Shown piece after piece: positions 33,731-41,800 of a stretch of DNA of 64,000 nucleotides. A program made the translations under genes and the position numbers. Below the pieces are notes generated by a model. That model ran no database searches, was not told where the DNA came from, and was given only the letters and a program-made list of their open reading frames with translations. Position 1 is the first letter of the stretch; the number at the start of each line of letters is the position of its first letter. This DNA comes from CBDIHH01 sp965279095 (GTDB lineage: Bacteria > Pseudomonadota > Alphaproteobacteria > Caulobacterales > Caulobacteraceae), in assembly GCA_965279095.1 (NCBI GenBank), contig CBDIHH010000006.1:124001-188000 (forward strand), written 5' to 3'.

Positions 33731-34525
33731 ATGGCTGCGATCGATCCGATCCACCAGTTCGCGATCCACAAGATTGTGGATCTGCCGCCCGTCATGGGCC
33801 TCGACCTGTCGATCACCAATTCCGTTCTGTGGATGGCCATCGCCGCGACAGTGTTCGCGGTGCTGTTCGCCGCCAGCGCCCGTGGCGCCATCGTTCCCGG
33901 CCGCCTGCAGGTGGTCGGCGAGGCGCTCTATGGTCTCGTGGAGGGACTGACGTCCTCGATGATCGGCCACGAGGGCCGCAAGTTCCTGCCCTTCGTCTTC
34001 ACCCTGTTCGGCTTCATCCTGACGATGAACGTCCTGGGCCTGCTGAACGTGCCGGGCGCCCCGCACCCGTTCACGCCCACCTCACAGATCGCCGTCACCG
34101 GCGCCTTCGCCCTCTTGACCATCGGCCTGGTGCTGATCGTCGGCTTCGCCCGCAACGGCCTGGGCTTCTTCAAGCTGTTCGTGCCCTCGGGCGTGCCGTG
34201 GCCGCTGCTGTTCCTTCTGGTGCCGATCGAGATCATCTCCTTCCTGGTGCGCCCGCTGACCCTGGCCCTGCGGTTGTTCGGCAACATGCTGGGCGGACAC
34301 GTGGTCCTGGCCATCTTCGCCAGCTTCGTCGCGGCCCTGGGCACCTTCGCCTTCGCCTCCGGCGGCGCCGGACTGCTGGCGCTGATCCCCTCGGCCCTGT
34401 CGCTCAGCATGGTCGTGGCCTTGACCGCGCTGGAGTTCGTGGTCGCGTTCCTGCAGGCCTTCGTCTTCGCGGCGCTGACCTGTGTCTATCTCAACGACGT
34501 CGTGAACCTCGGCCACGGCCACTAA
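33731..34525 (+). CDS. atpB: F0F1 ATP synthase subunit a
   Basis: Stator subunit forming the two proton half-channels against the c ring. 264 residues with six helices. The essential Arg is in LTLALRLFGNMLGGHVVL, and the last helix includes VAFLQAFVFAALTCVYLND, with the conserved Gln. N-terminus IDPIHQFAIHKIVDLPPVMG is typical of alphaproteobacteria. Preceded by GAAGGACCG as ribosome binding site. The F1 genes (atpHAGDC) are not in the window, consistent with the split F0/F1 operons of alphaproteobacteria. Confidence 0.97.
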   Translation: MAAIDPIHQFAIHKIVDLPPVMGLDLSITNSVLWMAIAATVFAVLFAASARGAIVPGRLQVVGEALYGLVEGLTSSMIGHEGRKFLPFVFTLFGFILTMNVLGLLNVPGAPHPFTPTSQIAVTGAFALLTIGLVLIVGFARNGLGFFKLFVPSGVPWPLLFLLVPIEIISFLVRPLTLALRLFGNMLGGHVVLAIFASFVAALGTFAFASGGAGLLALIPSALSLSMVVALTALEFVVAFLQAFVFAALTCVYLNDVVNLGHGH

Positions 34526-34568
34526 CGGCGTCGCCTTTTTCAAGCCATCTCCAAGGGAAGTCATTCAA

Positions 34569-34793
34569 ATGGAAGTTGAAGCCGCAAAAATGATCGGCGC
34601 TGGCATGGCCATGATGGGCATGATCGGCGCGGGTATCGGCCTGGGCATCATGTTCGGCAACTATCTGTCGGCCGCGATCCGCAATCCCTCGGCCGCCGCC
34701 GGCGAGCGCCCGATGCTGTTCCTGGGCATGGCGCTGACCGAAGCCCTGGGCATCTTCGCCCTCGTCATCGCCTTCATCATCCTGTTCGTCTAA
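34569..34793 (+). CDS. atpE: F0F1 ATP synthase subunit c
   Basis: Proton-carrying ring subunit, 74 residues, forming a two-helix hairpin. The Gly-rich first helix (GMIGAGIGLGIMFGNYL) packs the ring; the polar loop is RNPSA, and the proton-binding carboxylate is Glu58 in MALTEALGIFALVIAF. Glu rather than Asp is usual in alphaproteobacteria. Neighbouring residues give no sign of a sodium-binding signature. ATG after GGGAAGTCATTCAA; 43 bp after atpB and 15 bp before the b' gene. Confidence 0.98.
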   Translation: MEVEAAKMIGAGMAMMGMIGAGIGLGIMFGNYLSAAIRNPSAAAGERPMLFLGMALTEALGIFALVIAFIILFV

Positions 34794-34808
34794 GCGCAGG
34801 CGACAGCC

Positions 34809-35366
34809 GTGGCCGAGCAACCAGACCACATGGACGCCGTCGCCTCCGCGGCGGCCCATGGATCGACCGGGGCGGAACACGCCTCGGGCGGTCTGCCGCA
34901 GTTTGACCCGACCTATTGGGCGGGCCAGGTCTTCTGGCTGCTCGCCATCTTCCTGGTTCTCTACTTCGTGCTCTCCAAGGTGCTGCTGCCGAAAGTCGGC
35001 GGCGCCCTGGAGGCCCGGGAAGGCAAGATCGCCGGCGACATCGCCGAGGCCCGTCGCTTGAAGGACGAGGCCGAGGCCCAGGCGGCCACCGCCGCCGTGG
35101 CCGCGACCGAGGCCCGGTCCCGCGCCCAGAAGGTGGCGGCCGACGCCAAGTCCAAGGCCCAGGCCGAGGCCGCGGCCATCGAGAAGGCGGAGGACGAGCG
35201 CCTGAACGCCCAGCTCGACGCGGCGGAGGCGTCTATCAACGCCGCCCGCGGCCAGGCGATGACCAATGTCCGGTCCATCGCCGCGGAGACCGCCCAGGCG
35301 ATCGTCGAGAAACTCACCGGCCGCCCGGCCGAGGCCGCCGAGATCGAGGCCGCTTCGGCGGCCTAG
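34809..35366 (+). CDS. atpF2: F0F1 ATP synthase subunit b' (AtpF2/AtpG)
   Basis: One of two different b-type stator subunits used by alphaproteobacteria and cyanobacteria. 185 residues: an Ala/His-rich N-terminus of ~33 residues, one membrane helix starting PTYWAGQVFWLLAIFLVLYF, then a long Ala/Lys/Glu-rich coiled coil (AEARRLKDEAEAQAATAA) that reaches to F1. The longer N-terminal extension before the helix identifies b' against b. Start GTG 34809 after GGCGACAGCC. The b gene follows 8 bp downstream. Confidence 0.93.
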   Translation: MAEQPDHMDAVASAAAHGSTGAEHASGGLPQFDPTYWAGQVFWLLAIFLVLYFVLSKVLLPKVGGALEAREGKIAGDIAEARRLKDEAEAQAATAAVAATEARSRAQKVAADAKSKAQAEAAAIEKAEDERLNAQLDAAEASINAARGQAMTNVRSIAAETAQAIVEKLTGRPAEAAEIEAASAA

Positions 35367-35374
35367 GAGCATCC

Positions 35375-35866
35375 ATGTCGCTACTGCAAACCGGTGAAGT
35401 TTGGGTCGGCATCGGCCTGTTCCTCTTCATCGCCCTGATGATCGCGGTGAAGGTCCCGGCGACGGTGGCCCGCATGCTCGACGCCAAGACCGCGGCCATC
35501 CAGCACCAGCTGGACGAGGCGCAGCGCCTGCGCGCCGAAGCCCAGGCCCTGCTCGCCTCCATCCAACAGGAGCGTGAGGCGGCCCAGAAGCAGGCCGAGC
35601 AGATGCTGGCCGACGCCGAGGCCGCCGCCGTCCGCTACGCCCAGGACGCCAAGGTCAAGCTCGAGGAGCAGGTGCGGCGCCGCCAGCAGATGGCTGAGCG
35701 CAAGATCGCCTCCGCCGAGGCCGCCGCCGCCGCCGAGGTCAAGGCCGCCGCCGCCGACCTGGCCGCCAACATGGCCGAGGCCGTCCTGGCCGCCCGCATC
35801 GGCTCCGCCAAGACCGACCCCCTGGCCGACCGCGCCGTCGAACAGCTCTCGGGCAAGTTCCAGTAG
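35375..35866 (+). CDS. atpF: F0F1 ATP synthase subunit b
   Basis: Second b-type stator arm. 163 residues with the helix near the very N-terminus (GEVWVGIGLFLFIALMIAVK) and a long Ala/Gln/Glu-rich coiled coil thereafter, e.g. EAQRLRAEAQALLASIQQ and QAEQMLADAEAAAV, ending ADRAVEQLSGKFQ. Start ATG 35375 after TAGGAGCATCC. Last gene of the F0 operon; a type C inverted repeat begins about 105 bp after its stop. Confidence 0.94.
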   Translation: MSLLQTGEVWVGIGLFLFIALMIAVKVPATVARMLDAKTAAIQHQLDEAQRLRAEAQALLASIQQEREAAQKQAEQMLADAEAAAVRYAQDAKVKLEEQVRRRQQMAERKIASAEAAAAAEVKAAAADLAANMAEAVLAARIGSAKTDPLADRAVEQLSGKFQ

Positions 35867-35970
35867 GCCACGGCTAGCGAGGTTGGCGGTGCGGCTGGCG
35901 GGTGTTGCCGCGCCTGTGTAGCCGGCCGTCCTAGACCGGCTTTGCTTTAGACAGAATCGCTAACCCCACC

Positions 35971-36061
35971 CCGATCTTCCCGGCGAATGCCGGGATCCAG
36001 ATCCTAAAGCGCTGACGTGGAGCCATATGATCTGGGCCCCGGCGTTCGCCGGGGTGATCGG
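35971..36061. repeat. Type C inverted repeat, copy 2, downstream of atpF
   Basis: Ends CCGATC and GATCGG; each arm has a hairpin (CCCGGCGAATGCCGGG and CCCCGGCGTTCGCCGGGG). The inner block CCAGATCCTAAAGCGC is identical to that at 30026 and is mirrored by ATATGATCTGGGCC. Upstream, TTTAGACAGAATCGCTAA resembles TTTAGGCAGAAACGCTCA at 45569, so the unit may extend further. Confidence 0.85.
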
Positions 36062-36099
36062 GAATTGATGGATTTGGTTCCGACTAAAGGCAACCTGCC

Positions 36100-36495
36100 C
36101 TAGCGACGCTTGCGCATCATCTTCAGCCGCGCCCGCCGCGCGACCCGGAACCGGCGCGGCACCACCAGCTTCTCGATCCTCAGCACCTGCTGCCAGGCCA
36201 CGGGGAAGACCTCGGGTTCGCGCCTCAGCAGGCGGCGGATGGGGAACAGCACCTTGGGGTGCGCCCGTTGCACGCGCACGAACACCCGGCGCGCCCGGAA
36301 CGAGTTGCGCAAGATGATCATCAGACCCACGACAATGACCGGCACGCCGCCCGGCCCCGGCAGGGGGGCGATGGCGATCCCGGCCAGGACGATGAGCAGC
36401 CCAAGCGCGATCAACGCCCAGCGCGCGATGCGCTGAACGATCTCGCGCGCGAGGTCATCGGCCGCTGATCGGCGCATGTGGAGGACTTGCAACAT
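36100..36495 (-). CDS. Small membrane protein with PGPGG motif (PGPGW-like)
   Basis: 131 residues. A basic N-terminus (MRRSAADDLAREIVQRIAR) precedes two close hydrophobic segments (WALIALGLLIVLAGIAIAPL and GGVPVIVVGLMIILRNS) joined by PLPGPGGVP. The rest is a strongly basic cytoplasmic tail (RRVFVRVQRAHPKVLFPIRR to RLKMMRKRR, about 30% Arg/Lys). The PGPG turn between two helices resembles the PGPGW transmembrane family of unknown function. Start ATG 36495 or ATG 36477. Function unknown; the basic tail could contact nucleic acid or lipid headgroups. Confidence 0.7.
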   Translation of the reverse strand: MLQVLHMRRSAADDLAREIVQRIARWALIALGLLIVLAGIAIAPLPGPGGVPVIVVGLMIILRNSFRARRVFVRVQRAHPKVLFPIRRLLRREPEVFPVAWQQVLRIEKLVVPRRFRVARRARLKMMRKRR

Positions 36496-36688
36496 GGGTT
36501 CTCAACGCGCGAGCGAGCCGCTCGGCCATGAGATGAGACTCAAGGTCGGACACCCCGCGCGCCGCTGATATGCGAGCGCTTCGTGTCAACGTAAAGACGG
36601 GGACCTGTGGAATTCTTTGTCCGCTCCCAGATTCACAGCCGCGTGACAATTTGGCCGCAGGGGTGTGGCCCTGCGACCTCCTCGGTTC

Positions 36689-38494
36689 CTACATCCGCTC
36701 TGGCGTCTCGATGCCGAGGACCGACAGGCAGAGCTCCATCTGGCGCAGGCTGGTCTGGGCAAGGGCCAGCCGTGAGCCCCGCGTGGCGGGGTCGGGGGCG
36801 CTCATGACCGGGCAGGCGGCGTAGAATTTCGAGAAGTTCTGCGCCAGGCGGTAGGCGTGCTCGGCGATCAGATTGGGCGCCCGCTTGGCATAGGCCTCGG
36901 CGAAGACGTGGTCCACGGCGTCGAGCGTCAGGGCCAGATCCCGTTCGGCGGGCTCGGCGATGGTGATGGGCCCCGCCACCGCCCTTTCGTCCGCGGCTCG
37001 GCGGAGGAGGGATTTGATGCGCACCGCCTGGTAGAGCAGGTAGGGGCCGGTCTTGCCCTCGAAGCTGGTGAAGCGGTCGAGGTCAAAGACATAGGAGGTG
37101 CCGCGGAAGTTCTGCAGGTCGGCGAACTTCAGGGCCGAGACGGCGACCTTGTGGGCGATGTCCTCGAAGGCTTCGGGGCTCAGCTCGCTGCCGAGACCGG
37201 CCTCGTGGAGCCGCTCGCGGGCCTTGTCGCGGGCCATCTCGATGAGGTCGTGCAGCTTCAGAACGCCGCCCTCGCGGGTCTTGAAGGGCTTGCCGTCGGT
37301 CCCGTTCATGGTGCCGAAGCCAATGTGCTCCAGCGAGCCTTCCGGGGCATATCCGGCCAGGTAGGCGGCGCGGAAGACCTGCTCGAAATGGTCCGCCTGG
37401 CGCTGATCGACGGCGTAGAGGATCTGGTGGGGGTCGAAGGCGCGGCGACGGTCCAGGATGGTGGCCAGGTCGGTGGTGCCGTACATGGCCGAACCCTCCG
37501 ACGAGATGACGATCAGGGGCGGCAGTTCCTTGCGGTCGCCCTCCTTGGCCACGCGGATGATCTGGGCGCCCTGGTCCTCGACGACGAGGCCACGGGCCTT
37601 GAGGTCCTCGACCATCGGGGGGATCAGGGGATCCACGTCGCTCTCGCCCTTCCAGAGGTCGAACTCGATGCCGAGGTCGTCGAACTCGCGCTGCAGGGCG
37701 GCGCGGCTGACCTCAAGCATACGCCGCCACAGGGTCCGGTAGCCGCTCTTGCCTTCCTGAAGCTCGCGGGTGGCCGCCCGCGCCCGGTCGCGATAGTCGG
37801 GGTCGGTCTTGGCCCGGGCCGCGGCGAGGGGGTAGAGGCGGTCCAGCGCCGCCAGGTCCAGCCCTTCCAGCAGGACCTGCACGAAGCGGTCCTCCTGGCC
37901 GGGCTTGGGACCGTTGGGGCTGCCGCGCCACTGCTCCTCGCCGGCGGCGCGCCAGCGGGGGTTCTCGTCCATGGCCGCGACGATCAGCAGCCCCATCTGG
38001 AAGCCCCAGTCGCCGAAATGGGCGTCGCCGAGGACGTCGTCGCCGAGGAAGCGGAACAGGCGCTTGATGGATTCGCCGATGATCGAGGCGCGCAGGTGAC
38101 CCACGTGCATCGGCTTGGCCACGTTGGGGCCGCCATAATCGATCATGATCCGGCGCGGCTGGGCCACGCGGCTGACGCCGACGCGCGCATCGCCGGCGAT
38201 GGCGTTGGCCCGCGTGCTAAGGGCGCCGGGCGCCACGCGAAGGTTGATGAAGCCGAGGCCGGCGATATCCACTGAGGCCAGCAGGGGGTTGGCGCGCAGG
38301 GCCTCGACCGCCTGGGCGGCGATCTCGCGCGGGTCGCGCTTGACGCTCTTGGCGGCGGCCAGGGCGCCGTTGCACTGGAAATCCGCCAGGTCGGGGCGGT
38401 CCGACGAGGTCACCCGGCCGAACTCGGCGGGCAATCCGCTGGCGACGAAGGCGGCGCCGACCGCTTCGCTCAGCGCCCGTTTCAGGTCCGTCAT
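36689..38494 (-). CDS. argS: Arginyl-tRNA synthetase
   Basis: Charges tRNA-Arg with arginine; class I synthetase. 601 residues. The N-terminal Arg-specific domain (about 1-110) includes DFQCNGALAAAKSVKRDPRE. The catalytic HIGH motif appears as HVGHLR in GPNVAKPMHVGHLRASIIG, and the family lacks a canonical KMSKS, as here. The C-terminal anticodon-binding domain has LLYQAVRIKSLLRRA and YRLAQNFSKFYAACPV. The next gene overlaps its start by 4 bp (ATGA), so the downstream secreted protein gene is upstream in transcription. Confidence 0.97.
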   Translation of the reverse strand: MTDLKRALSEAVGAAFVASGLPAEFGRVTSSDRPDLADFQCNGALAAAKSVKRDPREIAAQAVEALRANPLLASVDIAGLGFINLRVAPGALSTRANAIAGDARVGVSRVAQPRRIMIDYGGPNVAKPMHVGHLRASIIGESIKRLFRFLGDDVLGDAHFGDWGFQMGLLIVAAMDENPRWRAAGEEQWRGSPNGPKPGQEDRFVQVLLEGLDLAALDRLYPLAAARAKTDPDYRDRARAATRELQEGKSGYRTLWRRMLEVSRAALQREFDDLGIEFDLWKGESDVDPLIPPMVEDLKARGLVVEDQGAQIIRVAKEGDRKELPPLIVISSEGSAMYGTTDLATILDRRRAFDPHQILYAVDQRQADHFEQVFRAAYLAGYAPEGSLEHIGFGTMNGTDGKPFKTREGGVLKLHDLIEMARDKARERLHEAGLGSELSPEAFEDIAHKVAVSALKFADLQNFRGTSYVFDLDRFTSFEGKTGPYLLYQAVRIKSLLRRAADERAVAGPITIAEPAERDLALTLDAVDHVFAEAYAKRAPNLIAEHAYRLAQNFSKFYAACPVMSAPDPATRGSRLALAQTSLRQMELCLSVLGIETPERM

Positions 38495-39186
38495 TGGGCG
38501 GCGGCGGCTCCGCCCGCCGCGGCGGCCTGGGGCGAGCCGGCATTGACGCGGAAGCGCTTACCCTCGCGGTTGAACTCGGCCATCTCCGGAGTCACCTCGA
38601 AGCCGATCAGGACTTCGAAATTGGCGCCGCTGACCTGTTCGCCGCCGCGGGGGATGGTGATGGTGTTGATCCGGTCGGTCATCATCACCCGGTCCTGGCC
38701 GGCGGGGAAGGTCACCGGCAGGGTGAAGTATTCCTTGGCCAGGATCTCGCGGTTGCGGTCGGTGACGGCGACCCAGTAGCTGTAGGCCTTGGTGGACGAC
38801 TGGGCGCGCGGACCCTTGCCGAGGGCGAACAGCACCTCGATCTCCAGGTGGATCGGCTCGGCGCCGGTGTATTTGCAGCCGGCGGAGACGCCCTGGATCT
38901 CGCCGGAATAGGCCACCGCGCTGGACGCGGCCTTGCCGCCCTCCAGCTCCATGTAGCGGCCGGCGTCATAGAGCACCTTTACATAGGGGCAGGGGCCGGC
39001 GTTGCGCAGGCCGGGCAGGGGGGCCTGCTTGTCGTCCCACTCCTTGTCCTTCTTGCGCTTGGCCGCCCGCTCGGCGCTGTCGTCGTCGCCGCCACCGCCG
39101 CCGCGGCCCTGGGCCAGGGCGGCGCTCATCGGCGCTGCGGCCAGCAGGGCGGCGAGGGCGAGGACGGGCAGAAGGTGGCGGCGCAT
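38491..39186 (-). CDS. Secreted protein of unknown function, overlapping argS
   Basis: 231 residues. An RR-containing signal peptide (MRRHLLPVLALAALLAAAPM with cleavage near ALAQG) is followed by a low-complexity RGGGGGDDDSAERAAKRKKD and a beta-rich domain with YSGEIQGVSAGCKYTGAEPI, HLEIEVLFALGKGP and NFEVLIGFEVTPEMAEFN. Two cysteines (PCPYVKVLY and AGCKYTG) may form a disulfide. I recognise this as a conserved alphaproteobacterial protein without assigned function. Its stop overlaps the argS start (ATGA), so it is translated just upstream of argS. Start 39186 preferred to an in-frame ATG at 39201. Confidence 0.8.
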   Translation of the reverse strand: MRRHLLPVLALAALLAAAPMSAALAQGRGGGGGDDDSAERAAKRKKDKEWDDKQAPLPGLRNAGPCPYVKVLYDAGRYMELEGGKAASSAVAYSGEIQGVSAGCKYTGAEPIHLEIEVLFALGKGPRAQSSTKAYSYWVAVTDRNREILAKEYFTLPVTFPAGQDRVMMTDRINTITIPRGGEQVSGANFEVLIGFEVTPEMAEFNREGKRFRVNAGSPQAAAAGGAAAAQ

Positions 39187-39299
39187 GAGGCGATCCGGCA
39201 AAAAGGGGCGCGGGCGAAGGGCCGCAAGAAACTTAGCTGTCTGATAATGGCTTATCGGCGGCCTCGCAACGCGCGCCGCTCAAGGCTAGATTGCCTGCA

Positions 39300-40259
39300 A
39301 TGAACGCTCCTGTCGCCTCCCGACTGCCCCTGACCGTGCTCCTGGCCAGCCCGCGCGGCTTCTGCGCCGGCGTCGACCGGGCCATCCAGATCGTCGAGCG
39401 GGCCATCGCCAAGTATGGCGCCCCCGTCTATGTGCGCCACGAGATCGTCCACAACCGCCATGTGGTCGAGCGGCTGCGGGCCCTCGGCGCCGTGTTCGTC
39501 GAGGAACTGGCCGACTGTCCCACCGACCGGCCGGTGGTCTTCTCCGCCCACGGGGTGCCCAAGGCCGTGCCGGCCGAGGCGCGCAGCCGCCAGATGCTCT
39601 ACCTCGACGCCACCTGCCCCCTGGTGTCCAAGGTGCATGTGGAGGCCCAGCGGCGCCACGACGACGGCCAGCATGTGCTGCTGATCGGCCACGCCGGCCA
39701 CCCCGAGGTGCTGGGCACCATGGGCCAGTTGCCGGAGGGCGCGGTGACCCTGATCGAGACGGTGGCCGACGTCGCCGCCCTCGCGCCCGCCGATCCCGCC
39801 CGCCTGGCCTTCGTCACCCAGACCACCCTGTCGGTGGACGACACCGCCGAGATCGTCGCTGCCCTGCAGGCGCGCTTCCCCGGCATGTCGGCGCCGCTGA
39901 AGGAGGACATCTGCTACGCCACCACCAACCGCCAGGAGGCGGTCAAGCGTCTGGCGGCGGACTGCGGCCTTGTGCTGGTGGTGGGCTCCAAGAAGTCCTC
40001 CAACTCCCTGCGCCTGGTCGAGGTGGCGGTCCGCGCCGGATCCCGCGACGCCCGCCTGATCGACGACGCCGGCGACATCGACTGGGCCTGGCTGGAGGGG
40101 GTGGGCACCGTGGGGCTCACCGCGGGCGCGTCCGCCCCGGAGCTGCTGGTCGACGGGGTGATCGACGCCCTGGCGGCGCGGTATGAGCTGACAGTGGAGG
40201 AGGTCAATCCGACGCGGGAGACCGTGACCTTCAAGCTGCCGCGGGTGCTGGCGGAGTAG
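39300..40259 (+). CDS. ispH: 4-hydroxy-3-methylbut-2-enyl diphosphate reductase
   Basis: Last enzyme of the MEP isoprenoid pathway; an iron-sulfur enzyme yielding IPP and DMAPP. 319 residues. The three cluster cysteines are in SPRGFCAGVDRAI, DATCPLVSKVH and DICYATTNRQEAV. Other family segments: VYVRHEIVHNRHVVERL, VFSAHGVPKAV, LIGHAGHPEV and GSKKSSNSLRLVEVA. ATG 39300 is preferred to a TTG nine bases before. Followed by the type A composite with the DUF559 gene, then thrB. Confidence 0.97.
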   Translation: MNAPVASRLPLTVLLASPRGFCAGVDRAIQIVERAIAKYGAPVYVRHEIVHNRHVVERLRALGAVFVEELADCPTDRPVVFSAHGVPKAVPAEARSRQMLYLDATCPLVSKVHVEAQRRHDDGQHVLLIGHAGHPEVLGTMGQLPEGAVTLIETVADVAALAPADPARLAFVTQTTLSVDDTAEIVAALQARFPGMSAPLKEDICYATTNRQEAVKRLAADCGLVLVVGSKKSSNSLRLVEVAVRAGSRDARLIDDAGDIDWAWLEGVGTVGLTAGASAPELLVDGVIDALAARYELTVEEVNPTRETVTFKLPRVLAE

Positions 40260-40279
40260 GGGGGCGTTCAATTGCTTCA

Positions 40280-40769
40280 CTCCTCCCCCCTTGTGGGGGA
40301 GGGGGACCATGCGGAGCATGGTGGAGGGGGCAGCGCCGACATCTCAAGACCGGCGAAGGACATGCGCCGCGAGGCCCCGAATTCGCTCCGCCACAGCATC
40401 CGGGTCAGCCAGCACTTCGGCGGCGGTCACCCGCGCTACCCGAATGTCATGAGCCACAAGCCAGGCATCCCGAGCCGAGTCATGCTCTTCTTGGCTAAGG
40501 TCGCGGTGAGCGCCGCCATCGACCTCCACGGCCAGCGCGGCCGCAGCGCAGTAGAAATCGAGAATGTAAGGCCCCACCGGGTGCTGCCGGCGGAACCGGG
40601 GCGTTCCGCCTCGCAGCCGCTGCCACAGCCAGACTTCCGACTGGGTCATGGCCCGCCTAAGGCTGCGGGCTCGGTCGCGGGTCTGCAGACGCGGGGCCAT
40701 CGGCCAAGGTTAGCGCAGCCCCCTCCACCGCGCTACGCGCGGTCCCCCTCCCCCACGAGGGGGGAGGAG
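40280..40769. mobile_element. Type A palindromic element carrying a DUF559 gene between its arms
   Basis: Left arm 40280-40337: CTCCTCCCCCCTTG...GGGGGAGGGGGA, hairpin CCATGC-GGA-GCATGG, TGGAGGGGGC. Right arm 40713-40769, inverse: GCCCCCTCCACC, hairpin CCGCGC-TAC-GCGCGG (as read), TCCCCCTCCCCC, GGGGGGAGGAG. The arms are near-perfect inverses except in the inner hairpin stems, which differ yet still pair in each. The DUF559 gene (40344-40700) fills the space between them almost exactly. No target-site duplication could be made out by eye. Mobility is inferred. Confidence 0.6.
40344..40700 (-). CDS. DUF559 protein (Vsr-like endonuclease fold)
   Basis: 118 residues matching the DUF559 family: RARSLRRAMTQSEVWLWQRL, RFRRQHPVGPYILDFYC, and LAVEVDGGAHRD. 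The family is related to the very-short-patch-repair endonuclease fold; the Asp of ILDFYC and Glu-x-Asp of VEVDGGAH are the candidate metal-binding residues (PD-(D/E)xK type). DUF559 proteins are widespread in bacteria, and their biological role is not established. Here the gene is enclosed precisely by the arms of a palindromic repeat, its ATG 13 bp from the right arm and its stop 6 bp from the left arm. That suggests the gene belongs to the repeat unit. Confidence 0.85.
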   Translation of the reverse strand: MAPRLQTRDRARSLRRAMTQSEVWLWQRLRGGTPRFRRQHPVGPYILDFYCAAAALAVEVDGGAHRDLSQEEHDSARDAWLVAHDIRVARVTAAEVLADPDAVAERIRGLAAHVLRRS

Positions 40770-40819
40770 TACGCGGGGTTCTGCCTTGACCCGCCCCGCC
40801 CCCTCGCCGATGAGGGCGC

Positions 40820-41800
40820 ATGGCCGTCTATACCGACATCACCGACGCGGAGCTGGAGGACTTCCTCGCCGCCTATGACCTGGGGGCGCCGCTGGCGTTC
40901 AAGGGCATCGCCGAGGGTGTGTCGAACTCCAACTGGCTGCTGGAGACCGAACGCGGGCGGTTCATCCTGACCATCTACGAGCACCGGGTCGACGAGGCGG
41001 ACCTGCCATTCTTCCTGGGGCTGATGCGCTGGCTGCACGACCACGGCTATCCCTGCGCCACGCCCATGCCGGCCCGGGACGGCGAGGCGCTGCAGCGGCT
41101 GCGCGGCAAGCCGGCGGCCATCGTCAGCTTCCTCAGCGGCCTGTCGGCGCGGCGGCCGACCGCCCAACACTGCCGCGAGGCGGGACAGGGGATGGCGCGG
41201 CTGCACCTGGCGGCCAAAGGATTCTCCGGCGGGCGGGAGAACACCCTCGGCCATGCCCACTGGCGCGCCATGTTCGACGGGCTGGAAGGCGCCGCCGAGG
41301 GGCTGAAGCCGGGGCTGGCGGCGGTGATCGCGGGCGACATCGCCGAGTTCGAGGCGGCCTGGCCGAAGGGGTTGCCGCAGGGGGTGATCCACGCCGACTT
41401 CTTCCCCGACAACGTCTTCTTCCAGGGCGCGCGGTTCGCCGCGGCCATCGACTTCTACTTCGCCTGCACCGACGCCCTGGCCTACGACATCGCCGTGGCC
41501 CTGAACGCCTGGTGCTTCGAGCCGGACGGCAGCTTCAACGTCACCCACGCCCGCGCCTTCGTGGCCGGCTACGAGGCGGTGCGGCCCCTGTCGCCGGCCG
41601 AGCGCGCGGCCCTGCCGATGCTGGCCTGGGGGGCGGCGATGCGCTTCTTCCTGACCCGCCTGCACGACTGGGACGCGCCCGCGGCCGACGGGGCCCTGGT
41701 GGTGCGCAAGAACCCGCTGGAATATGAGCGCAAGCTGGCGGTGCACCGGGCGGCCTACCGCGACCCCCACGGGGTGCTGTTCGAGGGGAGCCCGGCTTGA
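40820..41800 (+). CDS. thrB: Homoserine kinase (ThrB2, aminoglycoside phosphotransferase-like)
   Basis: Phosphorylates homoserine for threonine synthesis; thrC at 6378 uses the product. 326 residues of the APH/choline kinase fold type, not the GHMP type. Motifs: YTDITDAELEDFLAAYDLG, the nucleotide loop GIAEGVSNSNWLLETERG, the catalytic HxDxxxxN as VIHADFFPDNVFF, and the metal Asp in AIDFYFACTDALAYD. Ends ENPLEYE-like NPLEYERKLAVHRAA. Start ATG 40820; its TGA overlaps the TTG start of rnhA. Confidence 0.95.
   Translation: MAVYTDITDAELEDFLAAYDLGAPLAFKGIAEGVSNSNWLLETERGRFILTIYEHRVDEADLPFFLGLMRWLHDHGYPCATPMPARDGEALQRLRGKPAAIVSFLSGLSARRPTAQHCREAGQGMARLHLAAKGFSGGRENTLGHAHWRAMFDGLEGAAEGLKPGLAAVIAGDIAEFEAAWPKGLPQGVIHADFFPDNVFFQGARFAAAIDFYFACTDALAYDIAVALNAWCFEPDGSFNVTHARAFVAGYEAVRPLSPAERAALPMLAWGAAMRFFLTRLHDWDAPAADGALVVRKNPLEYERKLAVHRAAYRDPHGVLFEGSPA

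Noticed and set aside
36857..38275. 472-codon plus-strand frame
   Set aside because: Antisense to argS, whose motifs are unmistakable.
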